DNA of 64,000 nt from Odontocerum albicorne (GCA_949825065.1 OX463859.1:2949137-3013136); one strand, 5' to 3'; shown: positions 1-10,621, counted from the stretch's first letter. Notes: generated by a model not told the origin, from the letters alone. Numbers and translations: made by a program.

Positions 1-220
1 GTCGAATTTAAATAAACAGGGGGATATTTTCAATCTTGACGTTGCTGAGTTCAGAAGGGTCTTTTTTCTACATTTCCTCAATCTTGTGGAATAACCAGCC
101 TCCCAGTCTTGGCTGAGAGATTGATTATCAATGTATATTTTATTTATAATTTCTACTTTATTAACTTTGTATTTTCTTTGATTGTAATTGATTTTTTTTT
201 CTTTCAGAGCTGTTCTACAC

Positions 221-370
221 ATTAGTGATATCATCATCATCATCATTGTCAACCAGGGTCAATCCACTGCTGGATAAAAGTCTCTCGAAGTTGACTCCAA
301 ATAGTTCGGTGTTTTGCTCGTTGATGACGTGTGGTACTGCAATTCTTCCTGAGTTCATCTATCCAGCGTC
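221..370 (-). mobile_element. 3' end of an RTE-like non-LTR retrotransposon (relic)
   Basis: An ATC microsatellite opens the block. Read on the minus strand, the next ~120 bases align well with the 3' end of the copy at 33376-33651, including the stretch around 'atccagcagtggat'. Only the non-coding tail and the last part of the RT extension are left. A terminal trinucleotide repeat is usual for RTE-type elements. Confidence 0.6.
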
Positions 371-399
371 CCTTCGGTCTTCTTTATAATCCAAAGTCA

Positions 400-520
400 G
401 TAAAGAAGTTGGTTTATAAATGAATATATCAAAAACCAAATATATGATGAACGGCTTTGCTACCCCAAAACCAATAAACGTAGATGGAAAGCCGCTAGAA
501 TTTGTCCAGGAATGTGTATG
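400..520 (+). pseudogene. RTE-type reverse transcriptase fragment, upstream piece
   Basis: The + strand translates to ISKTKYMMNGF, then VDGKPLEFVQECV, which resembles the segment between the palm and the C-terminal extension of RTE-type reverse transcriptases (the 'KTKVM...VVQEYVYLG' region). The matching downstream portion appears at 1305-1680, so these may be two parts of one element split by the material between. The assignment rests on remembered family patterns. Confidence 0.5.
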
Positions 521-571
521 TGTAATGTGCACTACCATCGAGAGGAAGGGAAGATGCAGACTCAGCAGACA

Positions 572-784
572 CACATGACAAGCATGGCAACTAATGAAAT
601 GTTCACCATCCCTAGAGTTAAAACCTCTTTTGCCCAAAGACAATATGCTTATTTGGCTCCCATTACATACAATGGCGTGCCGACTTCAATAAAGGTAAAG
701 GTAGGAAAACCATTTAGACAGTCGATCGGAGCGTGGTTGTTATTGCGACAGGATTTTGAGTACTTGGCCTTTCAGGATGAATGA
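572..784 (+). pseudogene. C-terminal tail of a CR1/Jockey-type reverse transcriptase (relic)
   Basis: An open stretch reads IPRVKTSFAQRQYAYLAP followed by ITYNGVP and ends with a stop at 782-784. The pattern 'PR-R-T-aQR-f-f-aP--yN--P' is typical of the last ~60 residues of CR1/Jockey ORF2 proteins. No catalytic domain remains. It lies between two RTE pieces, suggesting nested insertion. Confidence 0.5.
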
Positions 785-977
785 CGAGTGGAAGGGATTT
801 ATGTAAGCTCGTGAGTGTGGGTTTCTTCTTGTTGTTTTTGTATTTGTGTTTGTGTATTTTTTTTTTTTTTTGTTCTAATATTGTTTTGATTTTGATTTTT
901 ATTCTTATGATTGTGTGCGGTATAGTGTGGGATGAATATTTTTGGTATTTCTGGAGTGATGATGTGTGAGGAGTTGA

Positions 978-1190
978 ATTTCGCAAGATGTTTCCAGTTG
1001 TAGTTAAGTGTCACTGTCCGGTTGATGAGAGCGTGCAACGGGGCTTTGTTTTTGTGTAATCAAAAATCGGAAAGAAGTATCGATTTATTTTTCTCATGCT
1101 AAATATCCTCAGTGAGATACAAGCAAAAGCCTAGTTTACTGAGGATACGACAAATGAAAGGCAACAAACCCAGATCCATTAAAATTGTAT
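978..1190 (-). repeat. Unclassified interspersed repeat, copy 1
   Basis: On the minus strand this ~210-bp block matches 4170-4395 closely, including the shared words 'aaaatcggaaagaagt' and 'cccagatccattaaaatt'. A shorter piece recurs at 42510-42605. The 4170-4395 copy carries a TATA-like 'gattatataaaa' upstream of 'cccgttgcac', so it could be a promoter-bearing end of a larger element. No coding capacity is seen. Confidence 0.6.
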
Positions 1191-1304
1191 GTCCAAATCA
1201 AATTATCTGTTGTTTTTCTCAAAATGTGTATATTTCTTGTCATGTGTAATAATTAATAAAAAATTAAAATAAATGTGTGTATCTGGGCCAACTTATTTCC
1301 TTTG

Positions 1305-1680
1305 TAGGTGACGTATCGGAGCACTCTCCCAATATCCTTGAAGCGAAGGGTCTACAACCAGTGTATTCTCCCAGTACTAACGTATAGCTGCGAGACATGG
1401 ATGCTCACAGTAAAAAACACACAAAAACTCAAGACCGCACAAATGGGCATGGAGAGATGCATGTTGGGATATACTAAAAGAGACCGTAAACGAAACACCT
1501 GGATTCGCAATATAACAAAGGTAGAGGACGTTATAACGGTGTGCAAAAGAATGAAGTGACAATGGGTAGGACATGTAGCCAGAATGTCAGACTCCCGATG
1601 GACATCCGAAATAATCCAATGGTACCCAAGATACATTAGTGATTTCATGTGTCATATATCTTATGATTCGAGGTGAATTT
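1305..1680 (+). pseudogene. RTE-type reverse transcriptase C-terminal fragment
   Basis: The + strand encodes LKRRVYNQCILPVLTYSCET, then MERCMLGYTKRDRKRNTWIR, then after an in-frame TGA at 1558-1560 WVGHVARMSD. This succession (CIL PVLTY-ETW, RRMLG-T-RDR-RN-WIR, W-GHVAR) is the C-terminal extension of RTE/BovB-like elements. The region is truncated and carries a stop, so it is a dead copy. Its last ~60 bases match 33418-33485 of the copy at 33376-33651. Confidence 0.75.
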
Positions 1681-1689
1681 TAGTGTCGT

Positions 1690-1716
1690 TAATAATAATA
1701 ATAATAATAATAATAA
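1690..1716. repeat. TAA microsatellite
   Basis: About nine uninterrupted copies of a TAA-type trinucleotide, just downstream of the RTE relic. It may be that element's degenerate tail or an independent microsatellite. Confidence 0.9.
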
Positions 1717-2196
1717 AGATACGGGATAAGAGGTAGAAACGCGTGTAGCGGGAATTAATGTAATAACAAAGTCATTTGTAATAAATATTCTAATATGGAA
1801 ATCGACAAAGTTATAACCGAAATCTTTGATAAATAATAGGAAAGTTTATAAAGCGCCATTTATAGAGCAAACTCTTATCAAAGACGCTCCAACTCGGAAC
1901 ATGAACTCACTGTATATACATACATAAATAAGTTGTGGGTTAGGAAAGGAAGGAAGAGATATTGTATTTTTATTTAGTAAATGTTGTTATGCATTTTAAA
2001 GGACATTTAAGTGGACATATATTTTCAATATAAAAATAAATAAATGATATGCCATTAAAACTACCAGGTTGTACATTATAAAACGAAAGTGTATAACAAT
2101 ACAATAATAATAACGAAAGTGTATAATAATTGTAATAACATTACACGCATGACAGCGGACTTGATATAGAAAAACCCGAAATAGTTCCTATAGGTA

Positions 2197-2763
2197 CTTG
2201 AGAAAATGTAGGATAGTCACTGTGAGGTTTAAAACGTCATGTCTCAAAGGGATGGGGTAAAATCGTTTTTTTTTTTAAATCGAATCGTCTTTTTATAATT
2301 CGAAAAATTGTTTTTCTCTAAACTGATGTTTTAATTCCTAATTTTCGTTACACTATCTTTCTAATATATTATATGGTTTGTATCTATCTTTAAATAGACC
2401 AAGATGCACTTTGAATTAATACTTATTACGAACATTTAATTTAGGTATAAAAAAATGTAAAATCCAATTATCGTATACCCCATCCCTAGCTAATGCAGAC
2501 TAACGTAGTGACTTTTGACAAACGTCACCAAATATTATTTAATTTTAACAAACTGCCACATTTTTGCTAATTTGTAACGAGGTGTATTTATTTGTCATTA
2601 TTGTTAGTTTTATGTTATGTATTTACCTAAATAACTTGCTATTTATTAGAATCGAGGCTTATATTAAAGTTGATACAATAAATAAAATTACTGAACGTCG
2701 TTACAAGGTTGTATTGGGGCAAATTTGTGAACTGTCATATGGAACATGCTACATTTTATCTAG
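2197..2763 (+). mobile_element. 567-bp non-autonomous TA-flanked DNA transposon, copy A
   Basis: TA dinucleotides at 2195-2196 and 2764-2765 flank imperfect terminal inverted repeats: left 'cttgagaaaatgtagga', right complement 'ctagataaaatgtagca'. The same ~567-bp sequence recurs at 39639-40204 and, inverted, at 44657-45211. Its right-hand ~170 bases match the body of the 215-bp palindromic MITEs (17107-17321 and others). A 122-codon open frame at 2564-2932 runs across the right border into flanking DNA, so I do not regard it as a gene. TA target use suggests the Tc1/mariner superfamily. Confidence 0.8.
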
Positions 2764-3074
2764 TATAGCAACAGATGATTCGAGTAGATATTTCGAAATC
2801 CGACATTTATTTGAACTAGGACATCTGCAAACGACTCTGTTGGTGTTTACTGAAAGTGTGCTCATATTTCGCAGAATACACAGTATAGCACAAGTCATAA
2901 TACTTATCCAGGGGAAATATTTGTTTTGTTAGCGATTTGGCAAAAACAACGATCGTTTTACATGTGTGACTGTACTATACTATATTTAATCAATTTTACT
3001 AAAATGTGTACAAATAAATTCAATCACAAAAATATATTTGAGAATTTAATCATAATACTGAATTAATCTTCTTG

Positions 3075-3447
3075 TTCTCAGTGTCATGTCAGGTCCCCCC
3101 AACGTTGAATATCACTTGAGAGTAGATGTCTTTGTCCCCGGTAGCCCGAAAAAGATCTACAGCGCCCCTTATGCAGTATCACGTATATTGCGGAGCCAGG
3201 AGAATTGCCTCCTGCCAACACCTCTTTGTCCTTCTATTTTGCCTTGGATGATCAGGTGCAGTAATTTGTACTCTGCTCCTCTAAGTACATGACCCAAGTA
3301 GGACACCTTTCGGATTTTAATATTAGTCAGCAACTCTCTATCAACTTTGGCTCTTTGAAGTTCCCTCGTGTTGCTGACCATATCCGTCCAGGGTATCCGT
3401 AGCATTCTCCGGTGCATCCACATTTCGAATGCTTCCAGTCGGTTCAT
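3075..3447 (-). pseudogene. RTE-like reverse transcriptase C-terminal fragment
   Basis: The minus strand encodes MNRLEAFEMWMHRRMLRIPW, then KIRKVSYLGHVLRG, then GKIEGQRGVGRRQFSWLRNI. These match the C-terminal region of a clade of arthropod non-LTR elements ('RRMLRI-W-D-V-N', 'KLQYLGHVMR', 'GKIEG-RG-GRR--SWLRN'). The 3' sequence continues to about 3075 and is shared with the relic at 30205-30515. There is no catalytic domain, so this is a 5'-truncated insertion. Confidence 0.75.
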
Positions 3448-3694
3448 ACTACTTACGAAAGAGAAAAAAGTTTAGAAAAAATAAAAAAGTCCTGAATCCA
3501 GGACAGAGAAATTAAAATCCTGAAATAGTTTGATGAACATTGCGCAAGAACTGACGTTTCTTCCGGATAAAGCGAGTTTTCTGAAATGAAAGACAAAATA
3601 CCTGACAACTAGATGCACCTCTCGGAAAAGGTGGCACTTGGATACCAACTGCCTTGGCTAACTTGGAGATCACTGAATATACAAGTTGGGGTAA

Positions 3695-4081
3695 CTAGCA
3701 GCGGCCGCTGGTCTCGAGGTGCGCTGGTGCGCTGAGCACCAACGCACCTCAAGACGCTGAGCGAATATGAAATATCGCTGTCTCACGGTTTATTGTATAT
3801 CTCTGTCTGACCTATATGAATCTGCGTTTCCGTCCGGTGCGTATTGGAGATCGCTCCGGTAGTATTGGAAAACTTGGTCGGTCAATTTGAAAGGAATATT
3901 TTAAATTTTTTTTTAAATTTTCCCTTAAATAAAAAAACTCGTACTATTTGTCAGTATTCTTACATATTTTAACTTATACAAATATAGTATTTAACATTTT
4001 TGGAAGTCATGTTTGCGAATATATAATTTAATTATTGCGAATTATTTCTCCAGTTCAGCGCACTGACGCACTGGTGACTAG
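3695..4081. mobile_element. Candidate MITE with GC-rich imperfect terminal inverted repeats
   Basis: Both ends begin with 'ctag' and carry related GC-rich motifs in opposite orientation ('gtgcgctggtgcgctga' on the left, 'gtgcgtcagtgcgctga' on the right complement), around an AT-rich, non-coding core. A strong hairpin occupies 3717-3749. The ends match imperfectly and no target duplication is clear beyond CTAG, so the class is open. Confidence 0.5.
3717..3749. repeat. 33-bp GC-rich hairpin
   Basis: The arms 'aggtgcgctggtgc' and 'gcaccaacgcacct' pair with one mismatch across a 5-base loop. The hairpin lies at the left end of the candidate MITE 3695-4081. Confidence 0.7.
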
Positions 4082-4169
4082 ATGTAGGGTGAATATACAA
4101 AGATGGGGCTTTTTGAACGAAAACATGTAGCACTGAATGTGACTGTATATACAGACAATTTTAATGGAT

Positions 4170-4395
4170 CATATACATATTCACACAATTTTAATGGATC
4201 TGGGTTTGTTGCGTTTCATTTGTCGCGTCCCCTGTAAACTAGGCTTTTACCTGTATCTCACTGAGGACATATAGCATGAAAAAATAAATCGACACTTCTT
4301 TCCGATTTTTGATTATATAAAACCCCGTTGCACATTCTCATCAACCTGACAATCAGTGACACTCAATTACATATGTATACATCACGCGAAATATG
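4170..4395 (+). repeat. Unclassified interspersed repeat, copy 2 (promoter-like end)
   Basis: This is the inverted counterpart of 978-1190. A TATA-like 'gattatataaaa' lies about 30 bases upstream of 'catcaacctgacaatcagt', a spacing that would suit an RNA polymerase II start, as in an LTR or a retroelement 5' end. That function is an inference; only the repeat relationship is seen directly. Confidence 0.55.
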
Positions 4396-4728
4396 ATAGT
4401 GAAATCAAGGAAAACGAAGCAAGATCAAGTGGATAAGATTTTAAAAGAAGATAGGGGAGAATACACGAATATAGTATTTCCCTAAAAAATATGCACACTT
4501 TTACACCGTGCCGTTTGCTAAAACTTGCCGCTATAATTTGTCATGCCACGCTTTCGTGAGGAGTTTGGAATTAAAGAGGACTTCTATTTCCAGTAGCATG
4601 GTGCAACTCCCCACTACCATCGTGATATAAGGACCTATTTCGATTAAAAAAATGGCGAACAGAACGATAAATTGGACATAGAGATAATATTGAATACCCC
4701 ACGCGTACTCCAGACCAATGGACCATTT

Positions 4729-5326
4729 TTAACCCTTCCTGTCATGTGATGTGTAACTAGTACACGTTGCTTCTAAAAACTTTAATATCTCTATAAATAT
4801 AATAAGTACTGGGTTCAGATTGTAGGTGTTCCTCCGTAATACATTTACGCATAGAATGAAAAAAATAATATTAATAATAATTAGCACTTATCGGCCACAT
4901 CAGAGATATTTTGTGAAAATAGGGAATAAATTCAACAATACAATCAAACGTGTGCCAGTGTGTGACGTAGGTATATTCATTCTAAAAACCACTATGGGTG
5001 AGAAGCGACGCTATTCACGTCTAACTCTTACTCTACTTCGGTATATGGGAACGCAAGAAATATAATCTCAGTTCGCTCGCTTCTCTCACTCAGTAGTTCG
5101 CGGGATTTCGTTCGCGGTGGTCGCTTCGCCCGTTTTGTGAACGTCGGCCGATGTGTTTTCAGCAATAAAATTTCATTTTTTATCACTTTTGACTTGAAAT
5201 TTAATTAATTTAAGCGATTGGCTATGAATATTCTTATTTTTACGATTTTAAATAGCTCATTTTTACATGTGTATTGAATACACAGCACCGAAACGGATTT
5301 TTTTAGCACAGGAAGGGAAATGTTAA
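4729..5326 (+). mobile_element. TTAA-flanked (piggyBac-like) non-autonomous element, copy 1
   Basis: TTAA at 4729-4732 and 5323-5326 bounds a 598-bp element with short inverted ends (left 'cccttcctgtcatgtg', right complement 'catttcccttcctgtgc'). Homologues lie at 29241-29822 (582 bp, both TTAA sites intact) and 49238-49870 (633 bp, inverted). TTAA duplication with CCC-starting ends is the signature of piggyBac-type elements. No transposase is encoded. Confidence 0.8.
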
Positions 5327-5500
5327 GGCGATTCGTCAACGATAAACTTAATGACACAAAATCGGCCACAAACAACGAATTGAGAGCAGCCATGGAAAGA
5401 GAATGCGCACAAATACCAAAACAAACGATTCGAGATATTTACGATTCCACGTTATCAGTAGTGCATGGACCAAAACGGCTATCAGTTCGAGCATTTGTGA
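5320..5500 (+). pseudogene. Possible Tc1-like transposase C-terminal relic
   Basis: The frame reads TKSATNNELRAAMERECAQI then PKQTIRDIYDSTLS. This resembles the C-terminal helices of Tc1-like transposases, where a patch such as 'L---I--EW--I-----L--L--SMP-R' precedes the end. It abuts the right border of the TTAA element at 5326. The match is short and the catalytic region is absent, so the identification is tentative. Confidence 0.35.
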
Positions 5501-5504
5501 TAAC

Positions 5505-6185
5505 CATAAAAATCCACGTTCTGTCTTCTTAAATAAATTTTTTTTATCTTTGATAAATACTGAAATTATGATCATTTAAATTGTGTATTGGGAAGATTGT
5601 GAATGATGGGATGACAAGATGCGGAGGAAACAAAAGTATTGTTTCCGGAAGAAAAGTGTTTTCTTTGTCATTCCCGGCAGAGGCTCAACGTATTGATGTA
5701 CTCGTATATTAACAGAATGCCTATAACTAAATTTAATATCGAACTTGGGGCGCTGGCTTGCTCAGCATTAATTCTTACCATTAGAGCATGTCCGCTGACA
5801 TTTAAATTTGTATCGCAATGTAATTACCCTTTGATCTATATCATAGATCGTCGTCCTTTACTGTCCATGCAGTGAGACTGGAATCAGTTACAGACCAATA
5901 TAAGGCTCGCTCCGTACTTGGCATGCTTTAACAAGCGACTGAAAAACTTTTAATTTCTAGTCAGTAAAATAACGAGTTTCATTCCTGATTATTCTTTTCC
6001 TTTCCTCTCTACCATCCATTCCTTTCCTTTTGATTGATGATATCTCACTTTATATGAAAAATAATGTTCGGGTGACTGTCCGTCTTTGTGGGGTTCGTGG
6101 GCATGTTCTCACGTATATGTTTATGGATTTCGTGAGGATGGATAGTCACTTGAATGATTTATGCGACCACGTAACTTGCTTCATT
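5505..6185. other. No recognisable feature
   Basis: AT-rich DNA with only short chance frames. I see no repeat shared with other parts of the window. Confidence 0.5.
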
Positions 6186-6280
6186 TACATTTGTCTGGTT
6201 GGTTGGAAGAGATTGCCGCCTGGCAATAAGCCCGCCAGATTGTATTGCAATAAAAGTGTTAAATAAAAAAAATAAAAAAA
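6186..6280 (+). mobile_element. SINE 3' half (relic)
   Basis: The words 'ctggttggttggaagagatt', 'caataagcccgccag' and a final A-rich tail match the 3' body of the tRNA-derived SINEs at 35807-36240 and 36814-37040. The tRNA-related head is missing. Confidence 0.7.
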
Positions 6281-6799
6281 TAGATATAAGTAAGAGGAAT
6301 TCACGATGTAAGTCTCAATACCATAAAGTTATTAAGTCTCGATACCATAAAAATATTATTTTGAAAATATGCTAATATATTGAAATGTCATCTGCGAGGC
6401 CATAGCTAATAGAGGAATCAAACTATAAATATCCATTAAGTATAAACAAATGGCAGGTCACCGGTTTCTGATGACTTCCTGGTATGGCCGTCATTACCAC
6501 TTGCCCCGCTCCTGGCGGAACCAGTTTGCATGTCACGAGACTCAGTTTTTATGTCACTTTTCGTGCCGTGCTGTGAGGCCGAATGCCCCATGTTTGTTTA
6601 ATCGCATCACGTGAGAAAAATCCGTTTTTATGGCGGGCAGTGCCACCTCTACACACTTCTAACGAAACGGTATCTCTTCCCTAACAAGAAGCTCTCGAGG
6701 AGGATGATGAACAACACCACATATCCTTACAACTCAGACGAAAGTTTCGATAATAATACTAATAAAATAACACTAATAGTAATACAGCTTTAGTTATAA
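6281..6799. other. No recognisable feature
   Basis: Unannotated AT-rich sequence with a partial internal duplication near 6310-6350 ('aagtctc-ataccataaa' twice). No coding signal. Confidence 0.5.
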
Positions 6800-6850
6800 A
6801 GGATCTTTCAAATTGAGCGGTTTTTTTAATTCTATTTTTTTTATTCTTGT
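6800..6850 (+). mobile_element. Terminal fragment of the 'tctttcaaattgagcg' DNA element
   Basis: 'aaaggatctttcaaattgag' is the terminal inverted repeat of the elements at 11978-12519 and 42617-43203. Only one end is present. Confidence 0.65.
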
Positions 6851-6892
6851 CTTTTTACTCGTACAATACTTGTCATACTTGTGTTACGATAA

Positions 6893-7241
6893 GTAGGGTA
6901 GGTTCCTAATAAAGGTTTTACAAGGTTCCTTTAACTGTCCCGCGATTCTAGAAGCACTAAGTTTATATGTACCCAATAAATATATCCGTGCAAGGAATCA
7001 CCCTCTGTTCTACATACCAACTTACAGGACGAATATCATGGCTAAACACTCAGTCACGCGTGGTATAGAGATATTGAACCAACTGAATGACACGGTTGAT
7101 ATATTCTCGGTACCGACTACCAGTATGAGAAGAATCCTGGCTGATATTATTCCTAACGAATAAGTTAACGCTAGAAGCAGCCCCTCTTTGTATAACAGGA
7201 GAAATCCGTGCAAAGTGGATGAAAAAATAAAAATAATAAAG
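6893..7241 (+). pseudogene. CR1/Jockey-like retrotransposon, 3' terminal fragment
   Basis: The + strand frame reads PAILEALSLYVPNKYIRARN, HPLFYIPTYRTNIMAKHSVT and ends at IIPNE followed by a stop near 7162. A short 3' UTR and an A-rich tail follow. The same protein end is on the minus strand at 25660-26272 with its upstream portion, which identifies it as the C-terminus of a non-LTR ORF2. 5' truncation is usual for such copies. Confidence 0.7.
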
Positions 7242-7834
7242 GTGTTCTCTCCTCTCGGCCTACCCTGACAGGGAAATGGCTTGATAATATGTTTGTAGAA
7301 ATATTGAAAAAAAACTTTCATCTGTGATCGTATAGTAAAAATATAAATACTTTAAAATGTGAATTGTTATTTTCAACATTTTTATAATACTATATTTATT
7401 TTATAATACTATATTTATATATTTATACCTAAGTGGATGTGAAAAATAATTTAATAAAATAACCATAAGGAAATCGCTTTAAATGACACTCGAACGACAA
7501 AGTAACGTTTGAAAAATCAATGATTCTTAACGCTGAGTACGTATTGAGGAAGATATATTTTAGTTTTATCGGAGTCGCCTTGAAACGTTAAGAGCCGAGA
7601 AAAATACAATAAATTTTCTATCTTTGTCTTTAGAATTCAATACTGAGACAATGATATCGAATAAAAATACAATTTTCATTGAACAATTAAAAACCTTACG
7701 AATCAAAGTTTTCTCGAGTGTCAAGTCCAATTGACTTGAAATTTTATTATCTTGAAGTAAAATATATGTCTGTGTACATACAAAACAAGGTGCAACACGT
7801 ATATTTTTATGTTTATTATAAATGTCAGTATAAA

Positions 7835-7962
7835 AATTTGTTAAAATAAGAGTATCAAAATCTCCTAACATAATAGTATCAAAATCTGCTAAGCTGATAC
7901 TATCGAAATCTGCTAAGATGATAGTGTAAAAATCTGCTAAAATAACATTAAATGTAATAGTA
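7835..7962. repeat. 24-bp tandem repeat
   Basis: About five units of a 'aaaatctgctaagatgatagtatc'-like sequence. A long minus-strand open frame spans them because the period is a multiple of three; its repeated ILADFD translation is not evidence of a gene. The same motif continues into the foldback at 7962-8322. Confidence 0.8.
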
Positions 7963-8322
7963 AAAATACTCTTGTGATTCATCTTAGCAGATTTTCATAC
8001 TTATTATCTTAAAAGATTTTGCTACTATCATCAAAGCAGATTATGATATTATCATCTTAGCAGATTTTGATAGTATTACATTAACAAATCTTGTTAATGT
8101 GATAGTTTCAAAATCTGCTAAGATGATAATATTATAATATGCTTTGATGATAGTAGCAAAATCTTTTAAGATAATATTGTAGTATATTAATAAATTTTGT
8201 TAATGTGATAGTATCAAAATCTGCTAAGATTATAATATCATAATCTGCTTTAATGATACTAGCAAAATCTTTTAAGATAATAAGTATGAAAATCTGCTAA
8301 GATGAATCACAAGAGTATTTTA
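7962..8322. repeat. Foldback (large inverted repeat) with duplicated right arm
   Basis: The left arm starts 'aaaatactcttgtgattcat' and its complement ends at 8322. The arms pair over most of ~130 bases. The right-arm sequence is itself present twice in tandem (about 8094-8186 and 8199-8290). No coding capacity. It may be a foldback transposon or an inverted duplication of the adjoining array. Confidence 0.75.
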
Positions 8323-8559
8323 GTATTAACTTCGTTACGAGGGCTATTAAAATGCATGGAGCGATATGAAACAAAGTAATTGGGGCACTAAAGCATGGAT
8401 ATTTTACTTGAACTGACGTGAAAAGTGGACGTTGAAAACACTGAAAGGCGACAAATAAATGCCGTAAAAATACGTCCACTGATAAAAATGTGGTGTGATA
8501 ACGTTTCAAGAATACGAAATAAAGGGATTTGGGACAAATGTGAACTGATGTATAAATTA

Positions 8560-8840
8560 AGATGAAGAATAGCATTTTGAGATGAATTGGACGTTTGGAA
8601 TGAATGAATAAAGAGAGGGTTACTAAGCAAATTTACAGAACAAATGCGTGTGGTAGGCAGAAGATTGTAGAAATTGTAGAAGAAGATCTAGGGAGATATG
8701 ATACGATCAAGCGAATTACATTTTGAAAGAAGGTAATTTAAACAGTTAGAGAAATCGCCGGAGTTATATGAGAAGGTGTAAGGATTTAAAAGAGATGAAA
8801 GGTGTGTGTCATGATATTATAGTCTGACTCTCTGTCCTCT
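8560..8840 (+). pseudogene. Degraded RTE-like retrotransposon 3' region
   Basis: Across shifting frames the sequence recalls the RTE C-terminal extension (LRW-GHVERM, RVTKQIY, CGRRGRGRP-type patches), with multiple frameshifts. The final ~110 bases ('gagaaggtgtaaggat', 'cctctctgcctgtc') recur near 27740-27860 and 36590-36680. Confidence 0.45.
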
Positions 8841-9304
8841 CTGCCTGTCTTGTCAAGGAAATGATGTGACAGTGAGTGTGTAAAAGTTAGGTTTATGGGT
8901 ATTAATTTTATGATAAAATTTCGTATTCAAGTTTATAAATCTATAATAGCCTTTTGGGTGCTTTTTGCATACATATTTACATTCGCGTATTCCAAACATC
9001 AGGTATATTCGTATATCTCAAACCTTGTGAAAACACGAGATAAACAAAGACATTTTTGCTGTCTTGCTGGCTTCACGACGGCCCATAATTCTGGTGAGAT
9101 TTGTGATTTGGTGGTGCTGCCAGAAATAGCGGAACCCGTTCGTAAATTTTAGCTGTGATTGTTTGAATTGAAAACTCTTTGTTAGTTTTTAATTCAATCA
9201 ATTATTCTCGTAATTATATTTTTGTATTCTCGATACTTGAAAATGGATTTTAAATCTAATCTGGAATATTCATGACGAGAATATTTTCAAATATTTATCT
9301 AACG

Positions 9305-9619
9305 CAGCGGTCACCAAACTACGGCCCACGGCCGGATCCGGCACTCGAAACTTTTTCATCCGGCCCCCGACTTTTATTCATAAATATTTTATATAAGAAA
9401 TATTAATTTTATAAAATGTTATGATTTGGTTGTGAATACACGACAACGATTCTTCTATTGTGATTTGGTATAAAACTTCCAATATAAACTATATTTGTTT
9501 ACACATACAATGTAAACTGATGTTCCAATAGGATTTCAAAAAGAATATTTTTCGTCCGGCCCCCCATGTTTTTAAAAATTTCAATCCGACCCGTTTCTCG
9601 AAAAGGTTGGTGACTCCTG
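9305..9619 (+). mobile_element. 315-bp hAT-type MITE with 8-bp target duplication
   Basis: Termini are 'cagcggtcaccaaact' and, on the complement of the right end, 'caggagtcaccaacct'. The flanks are 'atctaacg' (9297-9304) and 'atctaaca' (9620-9627), an 8-bp duplication with one mismatch. CA-G ends and 8-bp duplication are diagnostic of hAT elements. There is no transposase, so movement would need an autonomous relative. Confidence 0.85.
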
Positions 9620-9654
9620 ATCTAACACATCCAAATGACAGCACGACGACTATC

Positions 9655-9838
9655 TATGTAGCCTGCTTGGTATATAAGGCGCCTGTCTCCAAATCCGGAG
9701 GTTGCGGGTTCAAAATCCCGTCTGGTTTTCAATCAAGACCACTTTAATATATTTCTGGTTGGCTGGAAGAGATTGTTATATGTATACAACGAAATGTATA
9801 CACCAGGCTGTAATGTATACAACGAAAGTGTAATACAA
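9655..9838 (+). mobile_element. tRNA-derived SINE
   Basis: The head contains an A-box-like 'tgcttggtatataaggcg' and a B-box-like 'gggttcaaaatccc', about the spacing of an RNA polymerase III promoter. The body shares 'ctggttggctggaagagatt' and the 'tatacaacgaaagtgt' tail with the SINEs at 35807 and 36814. Confidence 0.75.
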
Positions 9839-10089
9839 CACAGAGGTCCCCCTGTTTGAAGAATTAAAAATAATATTCATTTGTTTATTTTGAATATTTT
9901 AATACAAATTTTAAATTTCTTGTTAAATTTAATCTGCGATTTTTCAGTAGGTCACTTATAATTTTAATTATTTTTGTGGCGTAAACCTTGTATATGGTAA
10001 GTCAATTTACAAATTTTGAAATAAAGCGAGGATTAGCGGGACCTAGTTGGCAAAAGGTCGGTTCTTGAGGTTGGTAGCATTTTTCACAA

Positions 10090-10185
10090 TAGTTCCAGTC
10101 TGGTTTCCATTTAAGGATTGTTTTCCCCTATTTGGTCGGTTGAAAGAGATTTTCAGGTTGTACTGTAAACTATAATTATTCCGCC
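10090..10185 (+). mobile_element. SINE 3' half (relic)
   Basis: 'ttccagtctggtttcca', 'ggttgaaagagatt' and 'caggttgtactgta' follow in the order seen in the complete SINE copies. The head is absent. Confidence 0.6.
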
Positions 10186-10282
10186 AAGTTGTCCTATTGA
10201 TCGTTGTTGGGCTTCGTAGTCGAAAATACCCTCGGCATTCCAACGTCATTTAAATTAGAAATGAAAACAGTTCCGGTTTTTT

Positions 10283-10505
10283 TTTCATGTGAGTGAACCG
10301 TTGCGCACCGGTAAATTTACCGGCCATGACACTGTACTGGATCCGATGGCATGTTTTTTTTTTGTTTTTCTTTTTATGAAATAATTGATAAGACCGAAGT
10401 CATAGGTATGCTTATACCCCCGAATACTAGGCGGAAAAAATGCCTGTGTTTTTCGAGGAGAGTAGAACAGCGCGGGGTTCAAACCGACGACCTTCCGGTT
10501 GCGAG
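10283..10505 (-). mobile_element. Second SINE-like family, left arm of an inverted pair
   Basis: On the minus strand the sequence 'cggtttgaaccccgcg' (B-box-like) is followed by 'tattcgggggtataag' and 'atgacttcggtc', paralleled by 10622-10862 on the plus strand. The two copies are inverted with ~115 bases between them. The box motifs suggest a tRNA-like RNA polymerase III promoter. Family unknown to me. Confidence 0.6.
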
Positions 10506-10621
10506 GAGAAAAATATTATATTCTTCAGCTGATATTGAAGTGAAAAATTCGGGGCAGAAGAATACATATATCCTAGTTGAAGAACTTACGGGATGAGTCA
10601 CATTGTAGTATCATATCTTAG

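Noticed and set aside
2564..2932. 122-codon + strand frame
   Set aside because: It crosses the right border of the TA-flanked element at 2763. The same region in copy B (39639-40204) has no equivalent frame.
7566..7982. 138-codon minus-strand frame with ILADFD repeats
   Set aside because: The repetitive part is a 24-bp tandem array and the rest has no family resemblance. The frame ends inside a foldback.
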